Shown one piece after another: positions 1 through 8,865 of a stretch of 64,000 bases of DNA (position 1 is the first letter of the stretch; every line of letters starts with the position of its first letter). The position numbers and the translations under genes were made by a program. The DNA is from CAZQRP01 sp964596125 (GTDB lineage: Bacteria; Chloroflexota; Dehalococcoidia; GIF9; UBA5629). Location of the stretch: assembly GCA_964596125.1 (NCBI GenBank), contig CAZQRP010000003.1:62001-126000 (forward strand). The letters run 5' to 3'. The notes beneath the pieces are model-generated. The model had not been told where the DNA came from, made no database searches, and saw only the letters and a program-made list of their open reading frames with translations.

Positions 1-398
1 GTGAAGGCGGAAAACATAACCAAGATAAACAGCACGACACCTGTAATCCAGGTAATTTCCCGTGGATATTTGTAGGCAGCCATGAAAAAAGTGCGTAAGC
101 CGTGTAAGCCGACCAGTACCACTATCGCAGCGGATGCCCATTTATGCAGGCTGCGGATAAAAGCACCAAAAGGCACTTCATTCATGATAAACTGTATGCT
201 CTCATAGGCATGGTCTGGTGATGGAGAGTAGTTCAGCATTAGAAAAGCGCCCGTAAACAAAAGGATGATAAATGTTACCAGGGTGGCACTCCCGAACGTA
301 TACAACCAGCCAACACGTCGCGGTACCTTGCGATTCAGGAACCGGCTCAAACCCTCTTTTATCTCTAATCTTTCTTCCAGCCAGCTACCTACAGTCAT
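1..398 (-). CDS. Cytochrome b, N-terminal part (runs off left edge)
   Basis: About 132 residues are visible, reading from an ATG at 398 toward base 1, so the gene is truncated by the window edge. The protein opens with a short amphipathic stretch and the sequence VPRRVGWLYTFGS, typical of cytochrome b/b6 N-termini. A first membrane helix follows (TLVTFIILLFTGAFLML), then the segment HKWASAAIVVLVGLHGLR, whose histidines sit where the b-haem ligands of helix II lie. The family is the diheme membrane subunit of bc1/b6f-type quinol oxidoreductases, which pass electrons to a Rieske protein. The Rieske gene lies directly upstream in the same direction with a 30-bp gap, so the two form an operon. 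Whether a full-length or a split cytochrome b is encoded cannot be seen. Confidence 0.9.
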   Translation of the reverse strand, partial: MTVGSWLEERLEIKEGLSRFLNRKVPRRVGWLYTFGSATLVTFIILLFTGAFLMLNYSPSPDHAYESIQFIMNEVPFGAFIRSLHKWASAAIVVLVGLHGLRTFFMAAYKYPREITWITGVVLFILVMFSAF

Positions 399-428
399 GG
401 TATTAAATCACTATTTCTAACTTATGGT

Positions 429-911
429 TCATGCGATAAAGATAGTATCTTCAATAATATTAATATGAATTTTGTCCAAAGGACGTGGCGGTGGACCGCT
501 AATCACATTGCCTTCTATATCAAACTTACCGTCGTGACAAGGACATTGAAATATTTTAGCATCTTTATCCCAATAATAAGGGCAATGCAAATGAGTGCAA
601 CGTGGGTCGAAAACGGTAACATCATTATTACCCCTATTAACAATCCAAGCACCTTTGCTCAGTGTGGTGGTATACCAGCCGTCTTTAAAGCGTTCTTCAT
701 AGGTTGCGTACGTTGGTATATTAACTGGTATATCTCTGATACGTGCAATTGCAACGGGTAATTTGTCACTCTTTTTCCAGGCCGGCGATAGAAAATAGCC
801 AATTAAAGGCGTAGCAATAGTGACTCCTACGGCACTGGCGATAGCACCAACAATACTCTTGAGAAATTTTCTACGGCTGAGGAGTTTCCCTTCCGATTCA
901 CCAATGTCCAT
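429..911 (-). CDS. Rieske [2Fe-2S] iron-sulfur subunit
   Basis: This 160-residue protein carries both Rieske boxes: CTHLHC at residues 105-110 and CPCHDGKFD starting at 123. By family rules C105, H107, C123 and H126 bind the 2Fe-2S cluster, and C110 and C125 form the stabilising disulfide. The N-terminus has a twin-arginine-like motif (SRRKFLK, residues 12-18) followed by a hydrophobic anchor at about 20-42. This suggests Tat-dependent membrane insertion with the cluster domain outside. It is the electron-transfer subunit of a cytochrome bc-type complex. The cytochrome b gene follows 30 bp downstream on the same strand. Box I has His where many bc1 proteins have Gly (CTHLGC), a variation seen in low-potential or menaquinone-type proteins. 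Confidence 0.95.
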   Translation of the reverse strand: MDIGESEGKLLSRRKFLKSIVGAIASAVGVTIATPLIGYFLSPAWKKSDKLPVAIARIRDIPVNIPTYATYEERFKDGWYTTTLSKGAWIVNRGNNDVTVFDPRCTHLHCPYYWDKDAKIFQCPCHDGKFDIEGNVISGPPPRPLDKIHINIIEDTIFIA

Positions 912-948
912 AGTAAGACACCGTCTAGTTTAGGTTCAGCTTTGATAA

Positions 949-976
949 ATTATACTCTTAGGCTATTATATGTCAA
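949..976 (-). promoter_or_regulatory. Sigma-70-type promoter for the Rieske-cytochrome b operon
   Basis: On the minus strand a perfect TTGACA (976-971) is separated by 16 bp from a perfect TATAAT (954-949). The elements lie about 40 bp upstream of the Rieske start codon at 911. Confidence 0.75.
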
Positions 977-2157
977 GACATAGTGAGGGCGATTGTAATA
1001 AACTCTTATAGGCTGGTGTAGTATTTATCTATTTTAATAATCTGGTTCAGTGTTTTTGGGAAACTTCATCACAATGACTTCAGGAGTGGTGGTGCTATAA
1101 CACCTTTGAATGCCCCTAGTATTTTCTCCGCTTTTTAAGTTCAATCTATCGTACGTATGAACATTCGCCTGGTTTGTTACATTTTTTCCTTGAAGCATAC
1201 ACAACCCCACTGATATAGGAAAAGGATTGTCGGTTAGATCTCTGGACACAGCTTGAGGGTCTAAATGGTTGGGCTCGGATATTGAAGCATTAATTTTATT
1301 CGGCAATAGCTATGCTTTCTTAGAGATTGTGTGCATGCTTTCTTATTGATTGAATGCTAGACTTCTTGACTGCTTTACTAATTTACTAATTTCGTATGTA
1401 TCTCAGGCGGAGGTAAATGGCAGAGGAAGCTAATGAGTCGAGAGAATTAGTGGAGACGATGGGAATTGGCAGAGCGAATTGGCGGAGACGATGGAGAAAG
1501 GATTGAGGAGGATAATTGGTTAAGATATGAGTAAACGTCTGCTATTTCATACATGTCTGACTTGTCAGGGAATAAACAAAAAAGGCTAGTGTGGACTTGA
1601 CTCAATGCTAGCCCCGGTTGTTCCGGTTCCATAGCTTTTTCGCCATATTTACTTATTTACTTATGTCTTCTGTCTGTCTCATTTTAGCTGACGATTTACA
1701 CCTATCATTGAGTGAATATTCGATAGAGCAAATTGCGCAAACATTGATTAAGAAACTGAAGCTTGATCATTAGAACAGTGTAGTTCATAGGCAATCTACA
1801 TGACCATTAAGCGTTCTGATATAACCCTTGCTAGATTTGGAAACCAGTGTGGAGATGTATCACCGCATAAGACATAATCCGAGATAAGATATTCGAGACT
1901 TTTGTGAGACCAAGTTTAATCCTTTTTAAATAGTTGTATTCAGAAAGAAATAAAAGAGTTGCTGCAAAGCCGGGATAAACTGTTTCTTCTCAAATACGAG
2001 TTCGGAATGTGTTGTGACTGGCTGACCAAAAAACTAAACAATGCGTCAATTTGTTTAACTAAGTATTTTATTATACAAGTGTGTAAAAGAAGTATGACTA
2101 TTCTTCGTGATGCAACGCCTATCAGCCGTCCGCTTGGGCATTTGTTATCTTTGTCTG
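977..2157. other. Long gene-free stretch
   Basis: I found no convincing gene here. The open frames have no family resemblance and are interrupted by AT-rich sequence. Two copies of GGAGACGATGG lie close together near 1450-1495. A short plus-strand run ending at about 1773 (reading SLSEYSIEQIAQTLIKKLKL) has coding-like composition and may be the tail of a lost gene, but it has no start and no neighbours in frame. Confidence 0.4.
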
Positions 2158-2840
2158 TTAAGTCTTGATTTTTGACAAATACTCCTTAACGAAATAGTCA
2201 TCTATTGAAACAAGCATGAGTCCTACTTCTTTGCACTTCCCAATAGCCCAATCTAATATTTCCTCGTCAAATCTGTTGAATTTCAGACTATCTACCGGTT
2301 TACCTGGTCATGCTTGTTCGATCCATCTCCGGCTCTCTTCAATTGAAGGGTGTACAAAACGCGATAATTCACTATATGGGTCCATCTGTCTCTTCTCAAA
2401 TCCCCTAATCCGATCAAAAAGAGTGCTTCCAATAAAGCCTCCGATGTCTCCCAATGCCTTGTAGACCTCAAGTTTAGACACTAGGGACGCCCCAGAATGG
2501 TTAAGGCCTATATAGCAAGCCTGAGCAACGCCATCGAGCATAAATCTTAGCTCTCGGAACACAGATTGATAAGAACCGCAAGTCAAACAGACCTTAATCC
2601 AATTAAATATCCTAAAGGCCTCAACCAGTCTAATTGCGATCAGAATTCGTTCCTTCTTAAGAAGACTTCTTTATCTATTCCCCTGATATGAGACCTAATA
2701 TCATCAAGGATCCTGTCGATTTCATTCAAAGCTCGTGGAGCATCCTTATTCGTTTTATCCACAATACCTCTGTAATTAGATAAAATGTCGTTAGCCTTTT
2801 CCACTTTCGTCCTCTCACTAAATACTAGCACCTTTGTCAA
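2158..2840 (-). pseudogene. Interrupted hypothetical gene (frameshift plus in-frame TGA)
   Basis: Three pieces on the minus strand look like one gene of about 225 residues. The first (TTG at 2840, to about 2640) is helical and charged, with VFSERTKVEKANDILSNYRG. A frame change near 2640 leads into a piece reading AIRLVEAFRIFNWIKVCLTC and onward to SIEESRRWIEQA. A TGA at 2310-2308 then interrupts the frame. The same frame continues for about 50 more residues (KFNRFDEEILDWAIGKCKEV and on) to a TAA at 2158. I do not recognise the family. The continuation in frame beyond the TGA argues for recent inactivation or a sequencing error, not random open frames. Confidence 0.6.
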
Positions 2841-3034
2841 AGTGTCGCCAGCCTTGCCCTATCTTCGTATCCTTCGTAGTCACCTTTTCCGCGCAGGCTT
2901 TGTTAATAGCATCAGGGTAACCTTAGTTTGCAGGATATCTGTCCTCGGTTTTCCACCACTTTACAAAGTTAGTATATACCATTGAAATTGAATAAACATG
3001 GAAGATATATATTTTTTCCAGATTGTAGTAACTA

Positions 3035-3052
3035 AACAAAAAGCCATTTTGT
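3035..3052. repeat. Copy 1 of an 18-bp hairpin-forming repeat
   Basis: The 18-bp sequence AACAAAAAGCCATTTTGT occurs here and again at 12106-12123. It contains complementary arms (ACAAAA/TTTTGT) around AGCCA. No gene overlaps either copy. Confidence 0.6.
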
Positions 3053-3139
3053 GTCCTTTCCAGATAGTTTGTTGGTATACTTGGTCATATAAGGTACACT
3101 TGTACTAATATTCCGAAAGTTATATTAAGACAGAAAACC

Positions 3140-3433
3140 ATGAATAAATCAAAAGTGTCCGTGGTAAAAAGCGATGTTTACGATGATAAAGAAGAGTACA
3201 TGGCCATCGGAGATGGTGTTGATCTACTTGGCGGTATTATTATTCCACTGGGCGTGGCTATAGAACAAAACGGGGTATCGAGCCAATTATCAGATAATGT
3301 ATTGCAAACCTTATTCAACTATGGACCTGTTATGCTCCTGGCTGCAACATATGTGGTTGTTGCCATATTAACAGAAGGTATTTCCAGTGACGCGGCAGCA
3401 GCAATAATAGCTCCGAATTTACCGCTAAGGTGA
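3140..3433 (+). pseudogene. Fragment of a SLC13/DASS-type anion permease
   Basis: This 97-residue frame resembles only one internal portion of SLC13/CitT-family permeases. It has the GDGVDLLGGIIIPLGVAIEQ stretch and then a long hydrophobic helix leading to LTEGISSDAAAAIIAPN. The family usually has TE.ISN.AAAA..FP at that point, the sodium/anion-site hairpin, and here the Asn is replaced by Ser-Asp. Real members have 10 or more helices and 450 or more residues, so this is a stub. It runs directly into the IS3-like fragment downstream (4-bp overlap), suggesting an insertion or deletion joined the two. Confidence 0.55.
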
Positions 3434-3660
3434 TATATAGATGGTTGAGTCATATTGGTGTGAAGACATTGTTTATTGAACCAGGAAGTCCATATGGGAT
3501 ATTGTTTTACCGATTTCTCAAGAATTGGTATACGCTTAATCGTCCTGCTCTGGATATTAACGACACTACTGATACCAGTGATATGGCCATTCTAGCTTGT
3601 AGTGAAAATCATGGACTACCAACATTCTTATTAATAATGAAAGGAGTAACCTATCAATGA
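3430..3660 (+). pseudogene. Short frame beginning with an IS3-type transposase scrap
   Basis: The first roughly 20 codons read WLSHIGVKTLFIEPGSPYG. This closely follows the DDE integrase core of IS3-family transposases (SRIGVKTLYIEPGSPWENG), just before the catalytic glutamate. The remaining 55 residues do not match anything I recognise, and the NG..E.FN continuation is missing. The stop overlaps the start of the MBL gene at 3657. I read this as a remnant of an insertion sequence, not a working gene. Confidence 0.4.
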
Positions 3661-5072
3661 AAGCCAAATTGACCTTTATGGGCGCAGCACAAAATGTCAC
3701 CGGTTCCTGCTACCTTTTGGAGTATCAGGATACCCGTGTGCTAATAGATTGCGGTCTATATCAGGAGCGAAAGTTCCAGGAGAGAAACTGGAAGCCGTTT
3801 TTCTTTGATCCTGAATCGATTGATGCCGTTTTTTTAACCCATGCCCATCTAGACCATTGCGGACTGCTACCCAAACTGATACGCGAAGGTTACGAAGGAA
3901 AAATTCACTGCACTCAGGCTACAGCCGAGATTGCCCAGATTATTCTTTTAGATGCCGCACACCTGCAGGAAGAAGACGCTTATTACAAAGCGGAACGCCA
4001 TAAAAGGGAAAGACGACATGGTCCTTTTCCTGAATTGCCTCTTTATACCGTACAAGATGCAGAAGCAGTTGCGCCACATTTCCAGGTGGTAGAATACTTA
4101 AATTGTGTGAGTATTAATAGAAACATAGAAGGCTGTTATTATGAGGCGGGTCATGTACTTGGTGCAGCAACCGTAAGTCTAAATATAAAAACAGAAGGCA
4201 AAAACCATCGTATTCTTTTTTCCGGTGATATTGGTGAGCCGGACCGTCCTATCATTAACGACCCCACTATTTTTAACGAGGCCGAATATATTGTTATTGA
4301 ATCAACATATGGTGACCGTACACATGAAGAACATAAGAACATCGACATTCAAAAAAAGTTACGCGATTGCATCAACAGGACAGTGAGCGCCGGTGGCAAC
4401 ATCATCATTCCCAGCTTCGCCCTGGAGAGGAGCCAGGAACTATTGTATCACCTCAATGAACTTTTTCTGCGTAATGAAATTCCCCAATTAAACGTATTTT
4501 TGGATAGCCCGATGGCAATACGGATTACCGAAGTATTTAAACGCCATGCTGAATTATTTGATAAAGAGATGATGCAACGCTTGCGTCAAGGTGATTCATG
4601 TTTTAGCTTTGAAAACCTCAAAATGGTGCAAAGTACGGAGGATTCCAAAGCTATAAGCAGTGAAACTAAAAGCAGTATCATCATAGCGGGTAGTGGTATG
4701 GTAACTGGTGGACGTGTAAAACACCATATCGCCAATAATATTACAAGACCGGAAAGCACAATATTATTTGTTGGTTATCAAGCGGTTGGTACGGCTGGTA
4801 GAATACTATTGGACGGTGCCAAAGAAATCCGTCTTTTCGGGCAGACCTATCAAGTAAAAGCGAGTATTGAAAAGATCGATGGTTTTTCTTCCCATGCGGA
4901 CCGTGATGGACTATTAGCCTGGCTTTCTGACATGCGTGTTCCACCACACCGCGTCTTTATTACTCATGGCGAGGAAAATGCTTCAATCAGCTTTGCGAAA
5001 ATTCTAAGTGAAAAGACTGGATGGGAAACAGAATCGCCCAAATACAGAGATACCGTTGAGCTTAATTTTTAA
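3657..5072 (+). CDS. Metallo-beta-lactamase/beta-CASP RNA-processing nuclease family protein
   Basis: The 471-residue protein has the MBL zinc motif THAHLDHCG (about residues 60-68) and a later His at the VLGAATVSL segment. It also has SGDIGEPDRP and the beta-CASP region with the ESTYGDRTHEEH box. It ends with SGMVTGGRVKHH and FSSHADRDGLLAWL, typical of the RMMBL C-terminus. This order matches CPSF73/Ysh1-like proteins found in bacteria and archaea, which act as zinc-dependent endo/exoribonucleases in the cytoplasm. Length is normal for the family. A GGAG lies 10 bp upstream of the ATG. It stands alone between decayed sequence on the left and a long gene-free stretch on the right. Confidence 0.9.
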   Translation: MKAKLTFMGAAQNVTGSCYLLEYQDTRVLIDCGLYQERKFQERNWKPFFFDPESIDAVFLTHAHLDHCGLLPKLIREGYEGKIHCTQATAEIAQIILLDAAHLQEEDAYYKAERHKRERRHGPFPELPLYTVQDAEAVAPHFQVVEYLNCVSINRNIEGCYYEAGHVLGAATVSLNIKTEGKNHRILFSGDIGEPDRPIINDPTIFNEAEYIVIESTYGDRTHEEHKNIDIQKKLRDCINRTVSAGGNIIIPSFALERSQELLYHLNELFLRNEIPQLNVFLDSPMAIRITEVFKRHAELFDKEMMQRLRQGDSCFSFENLKMVQSTEDSKAISSETKSSIIIAGSGMVTGGRVKHHIANNITRPESTILFVGYQAVGTAGRILLDGAKEIRLFGQTYQVKASIEKIDGFSSHADRDGLLAWLSDMRVPPHRVFITHGEENASISFAKILSEKTGWETESPKYRDTVELNF

Positions 5073-5460
5073 TACGCTATTTGATTAGCCAAAAATGCCC
5101 GTAAATGTCATATTTACTTAAATTATTTAGGTTCTAACCAGTAATCGTATTTTAGTTCTATTCCCTGTGGTCTCTCTTGTAACTATGCTAATGGCATCTG
5201 TAGGACTGTGTCCTCCTTTAGGACATGCTCTTCAACCATATTGCACAAGGCGTTAATTCTCTAGAAAATGTGCATCACAATTGCTGGAAATCTCTGCTTA
5301 CTTATTTGGTCCAGCCCTTTATTGTCACCTACTGCTATTATACTGGTGATATCTTCCGTAATTTATTGGTGTTTGTGTTAAAGGGCTCATGCGAATTATT
5401 TATTCCAACTTGCACACTACATCTTTTTGTTGTGTTCGTAGCCATATACTGAACGGATGG

Positions 5461-5480
5461 TAGACTATAGCCATAGTCTA
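5461..5480. repeat. Palindrome copy 1
   Basis: TAGACTAT and ATAGTCTA form perfect 8-bp arms around a 4-bp loop (AGCC). A related copy at 5653-5672 has the same left arm and a one-base change in the right arm. Both copies are followed by similar sequence containing TCA.T..ATTGCCCT. Confidence 0.5.
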
Positions 5481-5652
5481 AACTTAAGATATTTTCAGTA
5501 ATTTTCAATCCTTCATTGCCCTTTATTAATATTATGACTGGACCAGTCTTTGAGGGGCAGGTCAACTGGATAATTCCAGCAAGCCATTCTCTCCACCTTT
5601 ATATATCGAGATATTAATATTATATGGTCCAAAGCTTTCTGGACATGTCGAG

Positions 5653-5672
5653 TAGACTATAGACATAGCCTA
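5653..5672. repeat. Palindrome copy 2
   Basis: The arms are TAGACTAT and ATAGCCTA around a 4-bp loop (AGAC). This is the imperfect second copy of the palindrome at 5461, about 190 bp apart and in the same orientation. Confidence 0.45.
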
Positions 5673-6040
5673 CAAGCAAGTCTAATTTCAGTCATTTATT
5701 GCCCTAAGCCATTCCTGCACCACGCCATGAGATTGGTGAGACAATGATATCCCAACCATACAAATATAATTAAAAGACGGCGAAAGGAAGATAATGTGAC
5801 GATGTCACTGCGGCAGTCTTTCTGGGATAAAAAACGGAAAATCCAGAATCGTAGCCGATGTCAAGTTTATTAACGAAAAATGTCGTATGGTTTGGTGTCC
5901 ACTATTGCATCCGACCTCAACTTCTCTATTTATTACTATTTTTTATATAAAGAGAAATATGAGGTTTAAATACTAAGAATAAATCTCAACTGAAAAGAGA
6001 ACGTAGGAACGATAGAATTATTATTGATAATTCTATGAAA

Positions 6041-8278
6041 TCAATACACCTTTGCTTTATATGTCTTGCATAGAGCTGTTTTAAGTGGCCAACCACCACT
6101 GATAGAATTACAGTGCTCCGGATCATCGTCTGTAAGGACATTAGCGTTGGATTCCCATACTCCACATACTCCATGCAGCCACGGCTCCTCGCCGGGTAGT
6201 TCAGGAAACCACCAGCCATGCTCAGCATGGATCACACCAGGATCTATACCGTCAAAGAGCTGTGCCTTCTGCCTTATCCTTCCCCTCTTGTTCTCAATCC
6301 ATACCCAGTCGCCTTCATTTATTTCTAAATCTTTCGCCGTATCCGGATGTATCTGTACCAGCGGATGTGGATGCCTTTTTCTTGTTACTTCTATTTGTCG
6401 GTGTTCGCTATGAAACATTGGCTGGAACCGTCCCCCTGTTATAAGCATCAGCGGATATTCCTTTGCCAATTCGGGGGTACTTATTGGATTTTCAAAGCTC
6501 TCGCTGTATTTTGGCAGCGGATCATACCCAAGCTTCTCAAGTATTACAGAATAGAGCTCAACTTTTCCCGTGGGTGTACCGAAGCCAACTTTTTCATGCT
6601 TTTTATAGTCAGGCTTGGGAAAGTCATAGCCACCATTCGCCATAAACTCTTTAAAGGTGATATTTCTCGGTTCAAGTTGATAGTCAAATAGCTCCTCCAG
6701 ATTTGCCCATGGCCAGTATTTTCCCTGCCCAAGCCTTATTCCCAGTCCTCGTAAAATCTCATAGTCATCTTTGTGGTCATATTCGCCGGGTAGCGTTGAT
6801 GGTAATGCCTTTTCTCCACCTATCAGTCCATCATCGGCTGCAAGTGTGCCGAAGAAAGGCCTCTCCATCCAACTTGCTGCCGGCAGTACATAGTCGGCGA
6901 TTTCTGCCGAAGGTGTCATCCAATAGTCCGACACCACATAGAGATCAAGACTTTTTAATGCTTTGTATACAATTTTACTATTTGCCTGGGTGACGATGGG
7001 ATTAGATATCACGGTTATCGCTGCTCTCACAGGGTATGGCTCTCCGGTGAGCATTGCCCTGTAAACAGAAGGATTATGTGCTACCTTGAAAGACCCCTGA
7101 GGTGGCTGCCCCCATACTTTCTTTGAGTATTCAGCTATAAGCTCGAAGCCAGGCCATGCAATTTGTTTGAAGCGATCAGAACCTATCTGTTTCTGCTGCT
7201 GCCCCTTAGATAATGCGTGAACTACCGGAAGAACATTTATATTTTTTAGCGGCTCGGGTATGTAATGCCCTCCCTTGATATCGATATTGCCCGTAATGGC
7301 AGCCAGGATAAGTCTGGCATGGATACTCTCCATGCAGTCTTGAAGATGTTCAAGTCCCATTCCCTGTAAAGATAACGCAGGTTTATTTGTAGCGTATACC
7401 CTCGCAGCCTCTCTAATTCTCTCCGGAGAGATCCAGGTAACCTCTGCCATCTTCTCGGGCGGATATTCCATGGCTCTTTCCACCAATTTATCGAATCCAT
7501 GGCACCATTTGTCAACGAATTCTTTATCGTAAAGTTCTTCTTCAATAATCACATTTATCATCGACATAAGGAGACCGGTGTCCGTTCCAGGTCTTAGCTG
7601 AAGCCAGATATTAGCGAGCTCTGCCGTTTTGGTTCTTCGTGGATCAACAACGATGATTTTTACACCCTCCTTCCTGGCATCATGGATGGATTTCCAGAAG
7701 CGGTGCAGTGCCTGTGAAGGGTCCATTCCCATCATCAGGATACATTTTGTGGCTATCTTCTCATCATCGTCTTTTTCTAAGGTGAGTACCATTCGGTGAC
7801 GGTGTACCCTGCCAAAAAGAGCAGCACAAGTAGAATTGTTTGGACCGTAGCATATCTTTACCTGTCCAACGTAGTTGGGGCTTCCAAAGGCGTTGAGGAA
7901 ACCTTCCATCAGAGGCATCATGGATAGAATCCGGCCAGTGCCATTGGTCATTGTTAGAGACTCAGCGCCGTACTTATCTCTGATGTCACTCAACTCACCG
8001 GCGATCTCATCGAATGCCTGATCCCAGGATATTCGCTGCCACTTTCCTTCCCCTCTTTCACCGCTCCGTTTCAGTGGGTAGTTGACTCTACCAGGATGCT
8101 TCATCCAATCCAGTGCCCCTTTGAGTCTGAGACACGCCCTTGTTGGTGGGAGTGGTTGGTTTGTTCTGGGATCCGTTTTGTCTTCTTCGATGCTTACAAG
8201 GTGTCCGTTTTCGCTGCTTACGGCTACCCTGCACCGGGACTGACACATCTCGCAGACCGCCCTCTGTGTTTCTTGCAC
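6041..8278 (-). CDS. Molybdopterin oxidoreductase, DMSO reductase superfamily catalytic subunit
   Basis: This 745-residue protein begins with C9-x2-C12-x3-C16 and C49, the ligands of an N-terminal [4Fe-4S] cluster. C143 in KICYGPNNST sits where the Mo/W cysteine ligand is expected. Later motifs include MMGMDPSQALHRFW, VVDPRRTKTAELA, and a C-terminal MGD-binding domain with LMLITGGRFQPMFHSEHRQ. There is no Tat signal, so it is probably cytoplasmic. No ferredoxin-like or membrane-anchor subunit lies nearby, which is unusual for a respiratory member. The cysteine spacing recalls acetylene hydratase (C9, C12, C16, C46), but that enzyme's catalytic Asp13 is Gln13 here. The substrate is unknown. 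Confidence 0.9.
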   Translation of the reverse strand: MQETQRAVCEMCQSRCRVAVSSENGHLVSIEEDKTDPRTNQPLPPTRACLRLKGALDWMKHPGRVNYPLKRSGERGEGKWQRISWDQAFDEIAGELSDIRDKYGAESLTMTNGTGRILSMMPLMEGFLNAFGSPNYVGQVKICYGPNNSTCAALFGRVHRHRMVLTLEKDDDEKIATKCILMMGMDPSQALHRFWKSIHDARKEGVKIIVVDPRRTKTAELANIWLQLRPGTDTGLLMSMINVIIEEELYDKEFVDKWCHGFDKLVERAMEYPPEKMAEVTWISPERIREAARVYATNKPALSLQGMGLEHLQDCMESIHARLILAAITGNIDIKGGHYIPEPLKNINVLPVVHALSKGQQQKQIGSDRFKQIAWPGFELIAEYSKKVWGQPPQGSFKVAHNPSVYRAMLTGEPYPVRAAITVISNPIVTQANSKIVYKALKSLDLYVVSDYWMTPSAEIADYVLPAASWMERPFFGTLAADDGLIGGEKALPSTLPGEYDHKDDYEILRGLGIRLGQGKYWPWANLEELFDYQLEPRNITFKEFMANGGYDFPKPDYKKHEKVGFGTPTGKVELYSVILEKLGYDPLPKYSESFENPISTPELAKEYPLMLITGGRFQPMFHSEHRQIEVTRKRHPHPLVQIHPDTAKDLEINEGDWVWIENKRGRIRQKAQLFDGIDPGVIHAEHGWWFPELPGEEPWLHGVCGVWESNANVLTDDDPEHCNSISGGWPLKTALCKTYKAKVY

Positions 8279-8442
8279 TGTATAGTCCTCCTTTTTTCAC
8301 TAATTCACTTATCAGATATTACATTATTGTGACCCAACAATCTAGCGAAATGTTACTTTAGTATCCGGCAAGGGACTACCTCCCCCTTCAGAGTCGTAAC
8401 TCTATTCCCACGCCCATGGGTTCATCTCAGTACTTTGAGATA

Positions 8443-8471
8443 TTGACAAACTCACAAACGAAGGCTATATT
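8443..8471 (+). promoter_or_regulatory. Sigma-70-type promoter upstream of the dehydratase operon
   Basis: TTGACA (8443-8448) and TATATT (8466-8471) are separated by exactly 17 bp on the plus strand. Transcription would start near 8478, leaving a leader of about 390 bp before the large-subunit start at 8866. Confidence 0.6.
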
Positions 8472-8656
8472 AGAGCTACATATGACGTGAAGTAGCAACT
8501 AAGGATGGAGGGGAGATGGGGAGTCAGAAGGGCACTGGAATCGCTATGGCGGTTGAAGGTGCTCTTTTTATTGGTAACATCAGAACCTATACTGGGAAGG
8601 CAATATTAAATGGACCCCTTCAGGAAACTTTTTTAAAAGGAGGGTAGTAATTATAT

Positions 8657-8770
8657 ATGCAAAAGGAAGACAGAAAGGTAACCAATCCATTGAAGGCTCC
8701 GGTTGAATATTATTGGGACTGGCTGCTTCATGAAGATGATCCGTTCTCAAGTCGATTACACTTTTTTTAG
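8657..8770 (+). CDS. Small 37-residue ORF or truncated gene in the leader
   Basis: An ATG at 8657 follows AGGAGG (about 12 bp upstream) and opens a 37-codon frame. Its sequence VTNPLKAPVEYYWDWLLHED has protein-like composition. It ends in SRLHFF, which recalls the N-terminus of small bacterial membrane proteins whose first helix would follow, but a TAG cuts it there. It could be a truncated gene or a leader peptide. I cannot assign a function. Confidence 0.3.
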   Translation: MQKEDRKVTNPLKAPVEYYWDWLLHEDDPFSSRLHFF

Positions 8771-8865
8771 TTGCGCAGTAATCTTGCATAGCCAGTCTGA
8801 CTGCCCCGTGAGCTTTGGTTCAGACCAATATATGCAGTAGAAAGGAGGCCCTTGGAATTAACAGT

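Larger units (their letters stand above)
5073..6040. other. Gene-free stretch with a repeated palindrome
   Basis: There is no supportable gene in about 970 bp. It separates two convergent genes. The only structure seen is a pair of related palindromes at 5461 and 5653, listed separately. Confidence 0.5.

Noticed and set aside
1034..1306. 90-codon minus-strand open frame
   Set aside because: It has no family resemblance, no ribosome binding site and a composition unlike its neighbours.
2308..2310. In-frame TGA as a selenocysteine codon
   Set aside because: The context shows no redox motif, a second lesion (frameshift) exists in the same gene, and TGA is used as a normal stop elsewhere.
6041..8278. 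Assignment as acetylene hydratase
   Set aside because: The cluster Cys spacing is similar, but the catalytic Asp next to the second Cys is Gln, so the name would be unsupported.
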